DNA from: Campylobacter estrildidarum
Lineage (GTDB): Bacteria > Campylobacterota > Campylobacteria > Campylobacterales > Campylobacteraceae
Direction of reading: 5' to 3'
NCBI RefSeq assembly: GCF_005406205.1
Contig: NZ_NXLZ01000011.1
Location: 1-64,000, forward strand
Length of the DNA: 64,000 bases
Position 1 is the first letter of the stretch. Every line of letters begins with the position of its first letter. The notes under the pieces are model-generated. The model did no database searches, had not been told where the DNA came from, and was given only the letters and a program-made list of their open reading frames with translations. The position numbers and the translations under genes were made by a program. Of this stretch, positions 1-7,822 are shown in pieces.

Positions 1-24
1 TTAATTAAAACATAAATAAATAAA

Positions 25-33
25 TGCTAAAAT
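25..33 (+). promoter_or_regulatory. Extended -10 promoter of hisJ copy 1
   Basis: TGCTAAAAT is an extended -10 box (TG-N-TAAAAT) about 60 bases before the hisJ start. It fits the Campylobacter housekeeping promoter, which lacks a clear -35 hexamer. The same element recurs at 1038-1046 before copy 2, so each copy should have its own promoter. The ribosome site AAGGAG is at 75-80. Confidence 0.6.
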
Positions 34-91
34 CTAGACTCTAAAAATTTAAAATGTTGAAAATATTATTAAAAAAGGAGAGTAAATTTAT

Positions 92-844
92 ATGAAAAAA
101 ATATTCAAATTTTTAACACTTGCATTTATTGCTCTATTGACAATTGCTTGCGGTAATGATTCTAATAAAGGCTCAACAGTTACAAATCTGAAGGTTGGGA
201 TTGCCCCAAATTATAAACCTTTTGATTATAAAATAGACTCTAAACTTACAGGATTTGATGTGGATTTAGTAGAAGAAATTGCTAAAAAAAATAATTTTAA
301 AATTACTTGGGTTGAAGCTAATTTTGATGGTTTAATTCCAGCTTTAAAGGCAGAAAAAATAGATATGATTGCTTCTGGTATGAGTGCAACTGACGAGAGA
401 AGACAAAATGTTGATTTTACCAAACCTTATTTTAAAAGTAAAAATCTTTATATTAAGTTAAAAGCTAATGATGCACTAAATTCAAAAAATGATTTAGAGG
501 GCAAAAAAATAGGAGTAATGCTTGGAACCTTACAAGAAGATGCTGCAAAAAAAATTAAAGATGCAGAAATTCAAAGCAATAAAGATTTAAATATTGCAAT
601 TTTAGCATTAAAAAATAATAAAATAGATGCAATTGTAATGGATCAAGATGTAGCAAAAGGATTTCTTGCTGAAAATCCAGAATTGATAACTTTCTATCAA
701 GAAGATGATGATAGTGAAGGCTTTAGTTTTGCTTTTGATAAAAATAAACATAAGGAAATTTTATCTCAATTTAATAAAAGTATAGATGAATTAAAAGCCG
801 GTGGTTTCTATAAAAAACTTCTTGAAAAATATGGTCTGGAGTAA
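92..844 (+). CDS. hisJ: Histidine-binding lipoprotein HisJ/CjaC, copy 1
   Basis: 250-residue solute-binding protein of the polar amino-acid ABC uptake family (SBP_bac_3 fold). A lipoprotein signal peptide ends in a lipobox with Cys20 (T-I-A-C), so the mature protein should be lipid-anchored and face the periplasm. The body has the family motifs FDVDL, DGLIPAL and the stretch near residues 87-105 (IDMIASGMSATDERR) that binds the ligand carboxylate and amino groups. I recognise it as Campylobacter CjaC, a known immunogenic surface lipoprotein and histidine-binding protein. No permease or ATPase gene lies next to it here, so it must work with components encoded elsewhere. The protein is identical to copy 2. 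AAGGAG lies 11 bases before the ATG. Confidence 0.93.
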   Translation: MKKIFKFLTLAFIALLTIACGNDSNKGSTVTNLKVGIAPNYKPFDYKIDSKLTGFDVDLVEEIAKKNNFKITWVEANFDGLIPALKAEKIDMIASGMSATDERRQNVDFTKPYFKSKNLYIKLKANDALNSKNDLEGKKIGVMLGTLQEDAAKKIKDAEIQSNKDLNIAILALKNNKIDAIVMDQDVAKGFLAENPELITFYQEDDDSEGFSFAFDKNKHKEILSQFNKSIDELKAGGFYKKLLEKYGLE

Positions 845-873
845 TAAAGAAGTTTAGCTTTCGTTGTTTAAAA

Positions 874-907
874 ATATCTTTAATTTTTTTCTAAAAATTA
901 AAGATAT
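874..907 (+). terminator. Hairpin after hisJ copy 1
   Basis: A 15-base inverted repeat (ATATCTTTAATTTTT / AAAAATTAAAGATAT) with a 4-base loop follows the hisJ stop. It is probably the transcription terminator, although no clean T-run follows the stem. It recurs identically after copy 2 at 1887-1920. Confidence 0.55.
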
Positions 908-976
908 CTCTATCATTATAAAATTTAAGTAAATTAAAGCTATAATTTTAAAGTTTATCTTTCTAAGGAATAAATT

Positions 977-997
977 ATGCTTTATATTTATTATTGA
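977..997 (+). pseudogene. corA 5' remnant at the duplication joint
   Basis: After hisJ copy 1 the sequence repeats the corA leader and its first 14 coding bases, then diverges at 991 and reaches TGA after six codons (M-L-Y-I-Y-Y-stop). It still carries the corA promoter and ribosome site, so it could make a six-residue peptide and a short transcript reading into copy 2. It is a by-product of the duplication, not a functional gene. Confidence 0.85.
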
Positions 998-1104
998 CAG
1001 AGATTTACAAAAATTAATTAAAACATAAATAAATAAATGCTAAAATCTAGACTCTAAAAATTTAAAATGTTGAAAATATTATTAAAAAAGGAGAGTAAAT
1101 TTAT

Positions 1105-1857
1105 ATGAAAAAAATATTCAAATTTTTAACACTTGCATTTATTGCTCTATTGACAATTGCTTGCGGTAATGATTCTAATAAAGGCTCAACAGTTACAAAT
1201 CTGAAGGTTGGGATTGCCCCAAATTATAAACCTTTTGATTATAAAATAGACTCTAAACTTACAGGATTTGATGTGGATTTAGTAGAAGAAATTGCTAAAA
1301 AAAATAATTTTAAAATTACTTGGGTTGAAGCTAATTTTGATGGTTTAATTCCAGCTTTAAAGGCAGAAAAAATAGATATGATTGCTTCTGGTATGAGTGC
1401 AACTGACGAGAGAAGACAAAATGTTGATTTTACCAAACCTTATTTTAAAAGTAAAAATCTTTATATTAAGTTAAAAGCTAATGATGCACTAAATTCAAAA
1501 AATGATTTAGAGGGCAAAAAAATAGGAGTAATGCTTGGAACCTTACAAGAAGATGCTGCAAAAAAAATTAAAGATGCAGAAATTCAAAGCAATAAAGATT
1601 TAAATATTGCAATTTTAGCATTAAAAAATAATAAAATAGATGCAATTGTAATGGATCAAGATGTAGCAAAAGGATTTCTTGCTGAAAATCCAGAATTGAT
1701 AACTTTCTATCAAGAAGATGATGATAGTGAAGGCTTTAGTTTTGCTTTTGATAAAAATAAACATAAGGAAATTTTATCTCAATTTAATAAAAGTATAGAT
1801 GAATTAAAAGCCGGTGGTTTCTATAAAAAACTTCTTGAAAAATATGGTCTGGAGTAA
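1105..1857 (+). CDS. hisJ: Histidine-binding lipoprotein HisJ/CjaC, copy 2
   Basis: Identical at the protein level, and as far as I can read at the DNA level, to the gene at 92-844. It is a 250-residue lipoprotein with lipobox Cys20 and the amino-acid ABC-transporter binding-protein fold. This copy sits in the probable ancestral position, directly before an intact corA. It has its own -10 box (1038-1046) and hairpin (1887-1920). Two expressed copies would be expected to raise the amount of binding protein relative to the permease rather than add a new function. Confidence 0.93.
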   Translation: MKKIFKFLTLAFIALLTIACGNDSNKGSTVTNLKVGIAPNYKPFDYKIDSKLTGFDVDLVEEIAKKNNFKITWVEANFDGLIPALKAEKIDMIASGMSATDERRQNVDFTKPYFKSKNLYIKLKANDALNSKNDLEGKKIGVMLGTLQEDAAKKIKDAEIQSNKDLNIAILALKNNKIDAIVMDQDVAKGFLAENPELITFYQEDDDSEGFSFAFDKNKHKEILSQFNKSIDELKAGGFYKKLLEKYGLE

Positions 1858-1886
1858 TAAAGAAGTTTAGCTTTCGTTGTTTAAAA

Positions 1887-1920
1887 ATATCTTTAATTTT
1901 TTTCTAAAAATTAAAGATAT
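1887..1920 (+). terminator. Hairpin after hisJ copy 2
   Basis: Second copy of the perfect 15-base inverted repeat seen at 874-907, between the hisJ stop and the corA promoter. Confidence 0.55.
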
Positions 1921-1953
1921 CTCTATCATTATAAAATTTAAGTAAATTAAAGC

Positions 1954-1959
1954 TATAAT
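1954..1959 (+). promoter_or_regulatory. -10 box of corA
   Basis: A perfect TATAAT lies 31 bases before the corA ATG, downstream of the hisJ hairpin, and is followed by the ribosome site AAGGA at 1978-1982. It suggests corA is transcribed separately from hisJ. The duplicated equivalent is at 941-946. Confidence 0.55.
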
Positions 1960-1989
1960 TTTAAAGTTTATCTTTCTAAGGAATAAATT

Positions 1990-2979
1990 ATGCTTTATAT
2001 TTACACAAAAGCACAAAATACTTTGGTTCAAAGAATTCACTTTAGTTTAAATAAAGGTATGCAAAAATTACCTGAGAATATTTTATGGATTGATTTACTT
2101 TATCCTGATGAGAATGAAATTACTTTTATTGCAAATCATTTCAATTTAGAATTTCCAACAAAAGAAGAAAGTGAAGAAATTGAACTTAGTGCTAAATATT
2201 GGGAAGATAACGCAACCATTACAATCAATGCTCATTTTTTAATAAGAGATTTTAAAAATCTTAAAGATGATGCAAGTCCCATCAAACTTAACACGGAAAT
2301 AGTTACTTTTACCACAACTAGAAATATCTTATTTACAATAAGATATAATGAATTTAGCACTTTTGAAGAAATTCAAGCAAGAATTCTCGCAAGTCCTAAA
2401 AATTTTGAAGATGGTTATGATATCATAGATAAAATGTTTGAAGTACGTGTAGAAAAAGACGCGGACTTATTAGAATGGGTAGACAAAGAAGCAAGACACT
2501 TAAGAATAAATGTTTTTAAAAAGAAGAGTGAATATAGTTACGATGAAATGCTCAAAGATATTTCAAACTTGCAAGAATTAAATATGCGTGTAAGAGATTC
2601 TTTATTTGATAAACGCAGAGCTATAACTTCTTTGTTAAAAAGCGATAAAATCGATAAAGACATCAAACAAAATTTAACTATAGTTCTTAAGGACTTAAAT
2701 TCCTTGGTGGAATTTAGTGTTTCTCAGCTTAATATCTTGGATAATATACAAACTATACTAGCAAGTCAAATAAATATAGAACAAAATAAAATTATTAAAC
2801 TTTTTACTGTCGCAACAGTTGCTATGATGCCACCGACTTTAATCGGAACAATCTATGGAATGAATTTTAAATTTATGCCTGAACTTGAGCTTCATTATGC
2901 TTACCCTATTATACTTTTTATTATGATTGTTTCTATTATATTACCTGTAGTTTTTTTCAAAAAAAAAGGATGGCTTTAA
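1990..2979 (+). CDS. corA: CorA-family magnesium/divalent cation channel
   Basis: 329-residue inner-membrane CorA channel. A long acidic cytoplasmic N-terminal domain with an extended helical stalk precedes two C-terminal transmembrane helices (about 272-290 and 303-323). The signature Y-G-M-N loop is at about 289-292, where the selectivity filter forms in the pentamer. The length is normal for the family. It probably carries Mg2+ uptake, and some homologues move Co2+ or Ni2+. AAGGA sits 7 bases before the ATG. The mog-like gene follows after 12 bases and is probably co-transcribed. Confidence 0.93.
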   Translation: MLYIYTKAQNTLVQRIHFSLNKGMQKLPENILWIDLLYPDENEITFIANHFNLEFPTKEESEEIELSAKYWEDNATITINAHFLIRDFKNLKDDASPIKLNTEIVTFTTTRNILFTIRYNEFSTFEEIQARILASPKNFEDGYDIIDKMFEVRVEKDADLLEWVDKEARHLRINVFKKKSEYSYDEMLKDISNLQELNMRVRDSLFDKRRAITSLLKSDKIDKDIKQNLTIVLKDLNSLVEFSVSQLNILDNIQTILASQINIEQNKIIKLFTVATVAMMPPTLIGTIYGMNFKFMPELELHYAYPIILFIMIVSIILPVVFFKKKGWL

Positions 2980-2991
2980 AAAGGAGAAAAT

Positions 2992-3528
2992 ATGGACATA
3001 GTTAAAATTGGAATTTTAACTCTTAGCGATCGTGCTAGTAGTGGAATATATGAAGATAAAGCAACAAGCGAAATTGAAAGAATATTAAATTTATACATAA
3101 AAAATGAAATTAATTATTGTAAAGAACTAATCCCTGATGATTATGACTTGATTATAAAAAAACTGATTTATTTGACTGATGAGCAAAAATGTGATTTGAT
3201 TATTACAAGTGGAGGTACAGGACCAGCTTTGCGTGATGTAACTCCAGAAGCTACTGAAGCAGTATGTGATAAGATGATACCTGGATTTGGTGAATTAATG
3301 CGTTTTGAAAGTTTAAAATTTGTTCCTACTGCCATACTTTCAAGACAAACAGCAGGAATTCGCAATCAAACCCTTATTATCAATCTTCCTGGAAATCCTA
3401 AAGCCATAGCAGAATGCTTACAACCTGTATTTCCAGCTATTCCGTATTGTTTAGATTTAATTGGTAGTTCTTATATAGAAAATAATGAAGAAGTTATTAA
3501 TGTATTTCGCCCAAAGAAAAAATGCTAA
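2992..3528 (+). CDS. mogA: Molybdopterin adenylyltransferase (MogA/MoaB family)
   Basis: 178-residue MoCF-biosynthesis domain protein. The N-terminus (KIGILTLSDRASSG) and the TSGGTG motif followed by RDVTPEAT are the substrate-binding signatures of Mog/MoaB, which adenylates molybdopterin before molybdenum insertion. The product is needed by molybdoenzymes, including the predicted tetrathionate reductase at 44947-47958. It follows corA by 12 bases with a strong AAGGAG site. Whether it is orthologous to E. coli MogA or MoaB cannot be settled from motifs. Confidence 0.87.
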   Translation: MDIVKIGILTLSDRASSGIYEDKATSEIERILNLYIKNEINYCKELIPDDYDLIIKKLIYLTDEQKCDLIITSGGTGPALRDVTPEATEAVCDKMIPGFGELMRFESLKFVPTAILSRQTAGIRNQTLIINLPGNPKAIAECLQPVFPAIPYCLDLIGSSYIENNEEVINVFRPKKKC

Positions 3529-3531
3529 TGA

Positions 3532-3714
3532 TTAATATTTATTAGCTTTAATAAGTTTGCTTAGTTGCCTAGCGAGTAAACTTGCCGAATCCTCGTTTTT
3601 GCTAATTTTTTGAATTTTTTTTGTAAATTCAAAAAGTCTATCGTCTAAAATCGCATCATTAAATGAAACTTTAGCTTTTAAAATCTGTTTTTGAGTAGTT
3701 TTTTTCTTAAACAT
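3532..3714 (-). CDS. Small conserved hypothetical protein
   Basis: 60-residue basic protein, strongly Lys/Ile/Leu rich, with no signal peptide or membrane segment. It lies convergent to the Mog gene with only a 3-base gap. On the minus strand an AAGGG ribosome site lies about 6 bases before the ATG, which supports a real gene. From memory, a small hypothetical gene occupies this position in other Campylobacter genomes (cj0724). I recognise no domain. The regular heptad-like pattern of hydrophobic residues suggests a mostly helical protein. Confidence 0.6.
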   Translation of the reverse strand: MFKKKTTQKQILKAKVSFNDAILDDRLFEFTKKIQKISKNEDSASLLARQLSKLIKANKY

Positions 3715-3845
3715 TTTAGCCCTTAAAATAATTAAAAAATTTTATACCTACTATTATAAGAATAAAATTCTTAAAAATTATTAACTTTATTTCATTAATT
3801 TTAAGTTAAAATTGTCAAAAAAATGTCTTTATTGAAAGGAAAAAT

Positions 3846-5033
3846 ATGATTTTAATTGCAATTTTATTTCTTTATATAATTTTATTATCTTTAATTTCTT
3901 ACAAACAAATTTATTTTTTAAAGCAAGAGAGATGCAAGAAGGCTCAAATTTTAAGCGAAAATGAGTATATAACTGCTGCTAATATTGCTATAGAAAACGA
4001 GAAATTTAAATTATTCTCTAATTTATATACATTTATAGTCAATGTCTGTTGGATTTGGTTTGGTTTTTACTATCTTAAAGAATTTTTTATTGAGACTAAT
4101 TCACGATTTGAAAACACTTTATTTTTATTAGCATTTTTACTTATAACAGGCCTTGTGAATTTACCTATTAATTTATATGAAAACTTTATCAAAGATAAAG
4201 CTCACGGATTTTCTAATATGACTCTAAAAATTTTTATTCAAGATTTTTTCAAGACTATTCTTCTAACACTAATATTTGGTTTTTTGATCATTTATGCTTT
4301 GCTTTTTTGTTACGATTTTTTTAATTCAATATGGTGGATTGCTGCTTTTATTTTTTCATTTCTTGTTATTTTGATTATAAATCTTATTTATCCTACCCTA
4401 ATTGCTCCTATTTTCAATAAAGTTCAAAAACTAGAAGATGAAAATTTACAAAACAAAATTTCATCTTTAATGACAAAATGCGGTTTTCAAGCAAATGGTA
4501 TTTACGTAATAGATGCGAGTAAAAGAGATAAAAGACTTAATGCTTATTTTGGAGGTCTTTTTAAAAGCAAAAGAGTAGTGCTTTTTGATACCCTAATAAA
4601 AGCTTTAAATGAAAGAGAACTTTTAGCCGTTTTAGGGCACGAACTTGGACATTTTGTTCATAAAGATATTTTAAAAAATTTATTCAATAGTGCTTTTATG
4701 GTTTTTTTACTTTTTTTTGTTTTTGCACACTTACCTCAAAATTTATATATAGAAGCTCATCTAGAAAATGTTAATGCTCGAGTATTCGCATTATTATTAA
4801 TTTTTGGTAATATTTTTACTTTTTTAATCTCACCTTTATTGAATTTTATGAGTAGAAAAAATGAATTTGCTGCTGATTTACACGGAGCTAAAGTTACAAA
4901 CAAAGAAGATATGAAAAATGCACTTTTAGCACTAGCTAAAGAAAATAAAGCCTTTGTTAAAATGAGTAAAATCTATACTTTTTTTTATCTTAGCCATCCA
5001 AGCATTTATGATAGAATTAAGGCTCTTTCTTGA
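3846..5033 (+). CDS. Integral membrane zinc metalloprotease, M48A (Ste24/CAAX protease-like)
   Basis: 395-residue membrane protease of the Ste24 type. An N-terminal CAAX-protease M48 domain with several transmembrane helices precedes the catalytic domain. The zinc motif H-E-L-G-H is at about 265-269, and a third ligand Glu lies in NEFAAD near residue 340. The family cleaves misfolded or prenylated proteins at the membrane; bacterial substrates are mostly unknown, so quality control is the best guess. A TAAAAT -10 box (3807-3812) and an AAAGGA site precede it. It overlaps the start of prmC by 4 bases (TTGA), so the two genes are translationally coupled. Confidence 0.88.
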   Translation: MILIAILFLYIILLSLISYKQIYFLKQERCKKAQILSENEYITAANIAIENEKFKLFSNLYTFIVNVCWIWFGFYYLKEFFIETNSRFENTLFLLAFLLITGLVNLPINLYENFIKDKAHGFSNMTLKIFIQDFFKTILLTLIFGFLIIYALLFCYDFFNSIWWIAAFIFSFLVILIINLIYPTLIAPIFNKVQKLEDENLQNKISSLMTKCGFQANGIYVIDASKRDKRLNAYFGGLFKSKRVVLFDTLIKALNERELLAVLGHELGHFVHKDILKNLFNSAFMVFLLFFVFAHLPQNLYIEAHLENVNARVFALLLIFGNIFTFLISPLLNFMSRKNEFAADLHGAKVTNKEDMKNALLALAKENKAFVKMSKIYTFFYLSHPSIYDRIKALS

Positions 5034-5830
5034 TTATAAAAGAGGTAATAAAACAAGCAAAAACTAAGCTTCTTAATCATAAAGATGAAGCTATTTTTAT
5101 ACTTTGCGAGTATTTAAAAAAAGACAAAACTTGGCTTTTTTTAAATCAAGATTTTGATTTTAATCCAAAAGATTATTTTAAACTCATAGATCGTTTTAGC
5201 AAAGGAGAACCTTTTGAATACCTTTTTAAAAAGGCAAATTTTTGGGGTTTAGAATTTAAAATAGACAAAGGAGTATTAATTCCTAGATATGATAGCGAAA
5301 TATTGCTTTCTCAAATTTTACATTTGTGTAAAACATATCAATTTGAAAATATTTTAGAAATAGGATTTGGTAGTGGAATTTTAAGTATTATTTTAGCTAA
5401 AGAATTAGGAATTTATATCACAGCTTGTGACATTAGCCCAAAAGCCTTAAAAATTGCTAAAGAAAATGCAAAGATTTATGGAGTTGAAAAGCAAATCGAT
5501 TTTAAACTTTGTGATTTTTCCACATTAAAAGATAATTATGATTTTATTTTTTCAAATCCTCCCTATATAAAAAATTCCTACCCTATAGATATTTGGGTAC
5601 AAAGTGAACCAAGAGAAGCTTTATTTGGTGGAGAAGAGGGATACGAAATTTTAGAAAAAATAATTAAATTTAGCCAACTTAAAAACGTAAAATTTTTAGC
5701 TTGTGAATTTGGCTACGATCAAAAAGAAATTTTAAATAAAATTTTAAATAGATATGGTTTTGAAGGCTTATTTTTTAAAGATGAACTCGGATACAATCGT
5801 GCTTTTGTTGCTAAATTTACCAAGTGGTAA
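5030..5830 (+). CDS. prmC: Peptide chain release factor N5-glutamine methyltransferase PrmC
   Basis: 266-residue class I SAM-dependent methyltransferase (HemK/PrmC). The SAM loop (EIGFGSG) and the catalytic N-P-P-Y motif are present in order after an N-terminal helical substrate domain. It methylates the GGQ glutamine of the release factors. The start is TTG, overlapping the protease stop, with AAGG about 8 bases upstream. Length is slightly short but typical of ε-proteobacteria. Confidence 0.9.
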   Translation: MIIKEVIKQAKTKLLNHKDEAIFILCEYLKKDKTWLFLNQDFDFNPKDYFKLIDRFSKGEPFEYLFKKANFWGLEFKIDKGVLIPRYDSEILLSQILHLCKTYQFENILEIGFGSGILSIILAKELGIYITACDISPKALKIAKENAKIYGVEKQIDFKLCDFSTLKDNYDFIFSNPPYIKNSYPIDIWVQSEPREALFGGEEGYEILEKIIKFSQLKNVKFLACEFGYDQKEILNKILNRYGFEGLFFKDELGYNRAFVAKFTKW

Positions 5831-5878
5831 ATTTGCTTTGTTAAGATGTAGGTATAAAAATTAATTTTGGAGTATATC

Positions 5879-6352
5879 TTGTTAAAAGCTATTAATTTAT
5901 TCTTGCTTGCAAGTATGATAGGTATCGAGCTGATAATTGGAATTGTTGTCGCACCTATAATTTTTTATCCACAAAATTTTATCGGAGAAGGCATTTTGAG
6001 TCATTTTCAAAGCGGAATTTTGATGACACAAATTTTTATAAAAATGGGACAATTATTGATTATTATTTCAACTATAAATGTATTATTTGAAATTTTATCT
6101 TGTTTTAAAGTTCAAGTTAAATTTCAGTTAAAATTTTCAAAACTAATACTAAGTATACTGATTTTGATATTAAGTTTAGTATTTGTATTTTATTTCACAA
6201 ATCAAATTATCTCTATGCAGACCTTAGGAGAACAAGCTACTAGTAGTTCTGATTTTGCAAGTATTCATAATGCAAGTGAAATTACAATTAAAATTATTCT
6301 AATAATGCAAATATTTTTATATTTTTTAAGCTTTAAAATAGTAAAAAAATGA
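5879..6352 (+). CDS. DUF4149-like integral membrane protein
   Basis: About 157 residues with four predicted transmembrane helices and a TLGEQATSSSDFASIH loop before the last helix. It resembles the DUF4149 membrane family of ε-proteobacteria. I place the start at TTG 5879 because GGAG (5869-5872) lies 6 bases before it, whereas the upstream TTG at 5867 sits on top of that ribosome site. No enzymatic residues are evident and its function is unknown. Confidence 0.68.
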   Translation: MLKAINLFLLASMIGIELIIGIVVAPIIFYPQNFIGEGILSHFQSGILMTQIFIKMGQLLIIISTINVLFEILSCFKVQVKFQLKFSKLILSILILILSLVFVFYFTNQIISMQTLGEQATSSSDFASIHNASEITIKIILIMQIFLYFLSFKIVKK

Positions 6353-6358
6353 TATAGT
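6350..6358 (+). promoter_or_regulatory. Putative extended -10 promoter of flaC
   Basis: TG-A-TATAGT is an extended -10 box placing a start about 23 bases before the flaC ATG. It overlaps the stop of the upstream membrane-protein gene. A CGATAA is also present (6371-6376) but abuts the ribosome site AAGGAG, so it is too close to serve as a FliA -10 box. Confidence 0.4.
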
Positions 6359-6387
6359 ATTAAGATTAAAACGATAAGGAGTAAGCT

Positions 6388-7137
6388 ATGGTAATCTCTG
6401 ATGCTACTATGATGCAACAAAATTATTACTTAGATAATGCTAAAAAGTCTAGCGATAAGGCTTTAGAAAATATTGCCGCAGTTCGTGCCATCAGTGGAGT
6501 TGATAGTGCAAATTTAGCGATTGCTGATTCATTAAGATCTCAATCAAGCACTATAGATCAAGGTGTTGCAAATGCTTATGATGCAATTGGAGTTTTGCAA
6601 ATTGCTGATGCTAGCTTAACTAATATTTCTCAAAGTGCTGATAGGTTGAATGAGCTTTCAGTTAGAATGAATAATGCTGCTTTGAATGATTCTCAAAAAG
6701 GTATGCTAAGAACAGAAGCTACGCGCATACAAGATTCTATTAATGATTCTTTTAACAATGCGACTTATAATGGAAAGAATGTATTTCAAACTATGGATTT
6801 TGTTGTAGGCAGCGGAACTGAAACAACAAATTTAAATTCGCTTTCTACAGATGAACTTAGCATAGATGATCAAAGTAGTATTGCTACCTTTATGGATCAA
6901 CTTGGCAGCCTTAGAAGTGAAATTGGATCTGGTATTAATGCTATAACTTCCAATATTAATGCTAGTGTACAAAATAGCATAAATACAAAGGCAGCTGAAA
7001 ACAATTTACTAAATAACGATATGGCGCAAAATGTCAATGATTTTAATGCCAATTATCTAAAAGAAAATGCTGCTGCTTTTGTAGCTGCTCAATCAAATAT
7101 GCAATTACAAAATAAAATTGCAAATTTGTTACAATAA
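6388..7137 (+). CDS. flaC: Flagellin-like secreted protein FlaC
   Basis: 249-residue flagellin homologue. It keeps the conserved N-terminal D0/D1 coiled coil (the SGVDSANLAIADSLRSQ and LQIADASLTNISQSADRLN regions) and the C-terminal D0 helix (AAAFVAAQSNMQLQNKIANLL), but lacks the variable D2/D3 domains of FlaA/FlaB, which explains its small size. Campylobacter FlaC is known to be exported through the flagellar secretion system to the medium and host cells rather than building the filament. AAGGAG lies 7 bases before the ATG. A GC-containing hairpin follows at 7158-7180. Confidence 0.95.
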   Translation: MVISDATMMQQNYYLDNAKKSSDKALENIAAVRAISGVDSANLAIADSLRSQSSTIDQGVANAYDAIGVLQIADASLTNISQSADRLNELSVRMNNAALNDSQKGMLRTEATRIQDSINDSFNNATYNGKNVFQTMDFVVGSGTETTNLNSLSTDELSIDDQSSIATFMDQLGSLRSEIGSGINAITSNINASVQNSINTKAAENNLLNNDMAQNVNDFNANYLKENAAAFVAAQSNMQLQNKIANLLQ

Positions 7138-7157
7138 TAGCTTTAGAAAAATTTATT

Positions 7158-7180
7158 TAGAGTCCTTCTTCAGGACTCTA
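7158..7180 (+). terminator. Hairpin after flaC
   Basis: TAGAGTCCT / AGGACTCTA is a perfect 9-base stem with a TCTTC loop directly after flaC and unusually GC-rich for this window. It is the likely flaC terminator, although a strong T-run does not follow. Confidence 0.65.
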
Positions 7181-7192
7181 GCTTAAAAATAT

Positions 7193-7819
7193 ATGAAACT
7201 TAATGAGATCTTTGAAAAAACAAAAAATGTTCGCTTGATTGCTGCAAGTAAGTATGTTGATTCTGGTACAATTAAAAATTTTTTTCATCTAGGAATTGAT
7301 CATTTTGGAGAAAATCAAGTTCAAGCTCTAGCTCAAAAAAAAGAAATTCTTGATAATCAAAATTTAGATATTAAATGGCATTTTATAGGAACATTACAAA
7401 GCAATAAAATCAATCTTTTGATTAAACAAAAACCTATACTTTGGCAATCTTGTAATGGTTTAAAAATTGCAGAAGCTGTAAATAAAAGACTTGATTATAA
7501 GCTTGATACTTTACTCGAAATCAATAGTGCTTATGAAACAAGCAAAAGTGGAATTGAACTAAATAAAGCAATAGAAGAATATTTGCAAATTCAAGAAAAA
7601 TGCCCAAAATTAAATCTTTGTGGAGTTATGAGTATAGGACAACATAGCAAGAATCAAAAGGAAATAAAACAAAGCTTTGAAGAAACATTTAAAATTTATG
7701 AAGCATTGCAAAAATATGGAGCCAAAATTTGCTCCATGGGAATGAGCAACGATTTTGAATTAGCAATAAAATGTGGCTCAAATATGGTTAGATTAGGAAG
7801 TATTCTATTTAAAAATTAA
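7193..7819 (+). CDS. YggS/PROSC-type PLP-binding homeostasis protein
   Basis: 208-residue alanine-racemase-fold protein. PLP is expected to bind Lys20 in LIAASKYVD, and the fold continues through FGENQVQAL, WHFIGTLQSNK and the phosphate site MGMSNDFELAI. The family buffers free pyridoxal phosphate and affects amino-acid balance; it has no firm catalytic activity. It is shorter at the N-terminus than the usual 220-235 residues. The ATG has almost no ribosome site and lies 13 bases beyond the flaC hairpin, so its expression may be low. It converges on dnaE with a 3-base gap. Confidence 0.88.
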   Translation: MKLNEIFEKTKNVRLIAASKYVDSGTIKNFFHLGIDHFGENQVQALAQKKEILDNQNLDIKWHFIGTLQSNKINLLIKQKPILWQSCNGLKIAEAVNKRLDYKLDTLLEINSAYETSKSGIELNKAIEEYLQIQEKCPKLNLCGVMSIGQHSKNQKEIKQSFEETFKIYEALQKYGAKICSMGMSNDFELAIKCGSNMVRLGSILFKN

Positions 7820-7822
7820 AAA

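Larger units (their letters stand above)
1..2003. repeat. Perfect tandem duplication of the hisJ segment (period 1013 bases)
   Basis: Bases 1-990 reappear without a mismatch that I can find at 1014-2003. Each copy carries a promoter, the whole hisJ gene, its hairpin, the corA promoter and the first 14 bases of corA. Bases 991-1013 are the 23 bases that begin the second unit; the matching part of the first unit lies left of the window. The left breakpoint is therefore not visible and further copies cannot be excluded. The lack of any divergence, even between genes, argues for a recent event or an assembly artefact. Confidence 0.95.

Noticed and set aside
994-1046. TTGACA at 994-999 as a -35 box for hisJ copy 2
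   Set aside because: It lies about 41 bases before the TAAAAT -10 box, far beyond a sigma-70 spacer, and Campylobacter promoters rarely use a -35 box.
3524-3546. GCTAAT/ATTAGC inverted repeat as a terminator for mog
   Set aside because: The stem is only 6 base pairs with an 11-base loop and AT-rich; chance is likely.
5867-5878. TTG at 5867 as start of the DUF4149-like gene
   Set aside because: It overlaps the GGAG ribosome site that fits the TTG at 5879 instead.
6371-6376. CGATAA as a FliA -10 box for flaC
   Set aside because: It abuts the ribosome site and ATG, leaving no room for a transcription start and leader.
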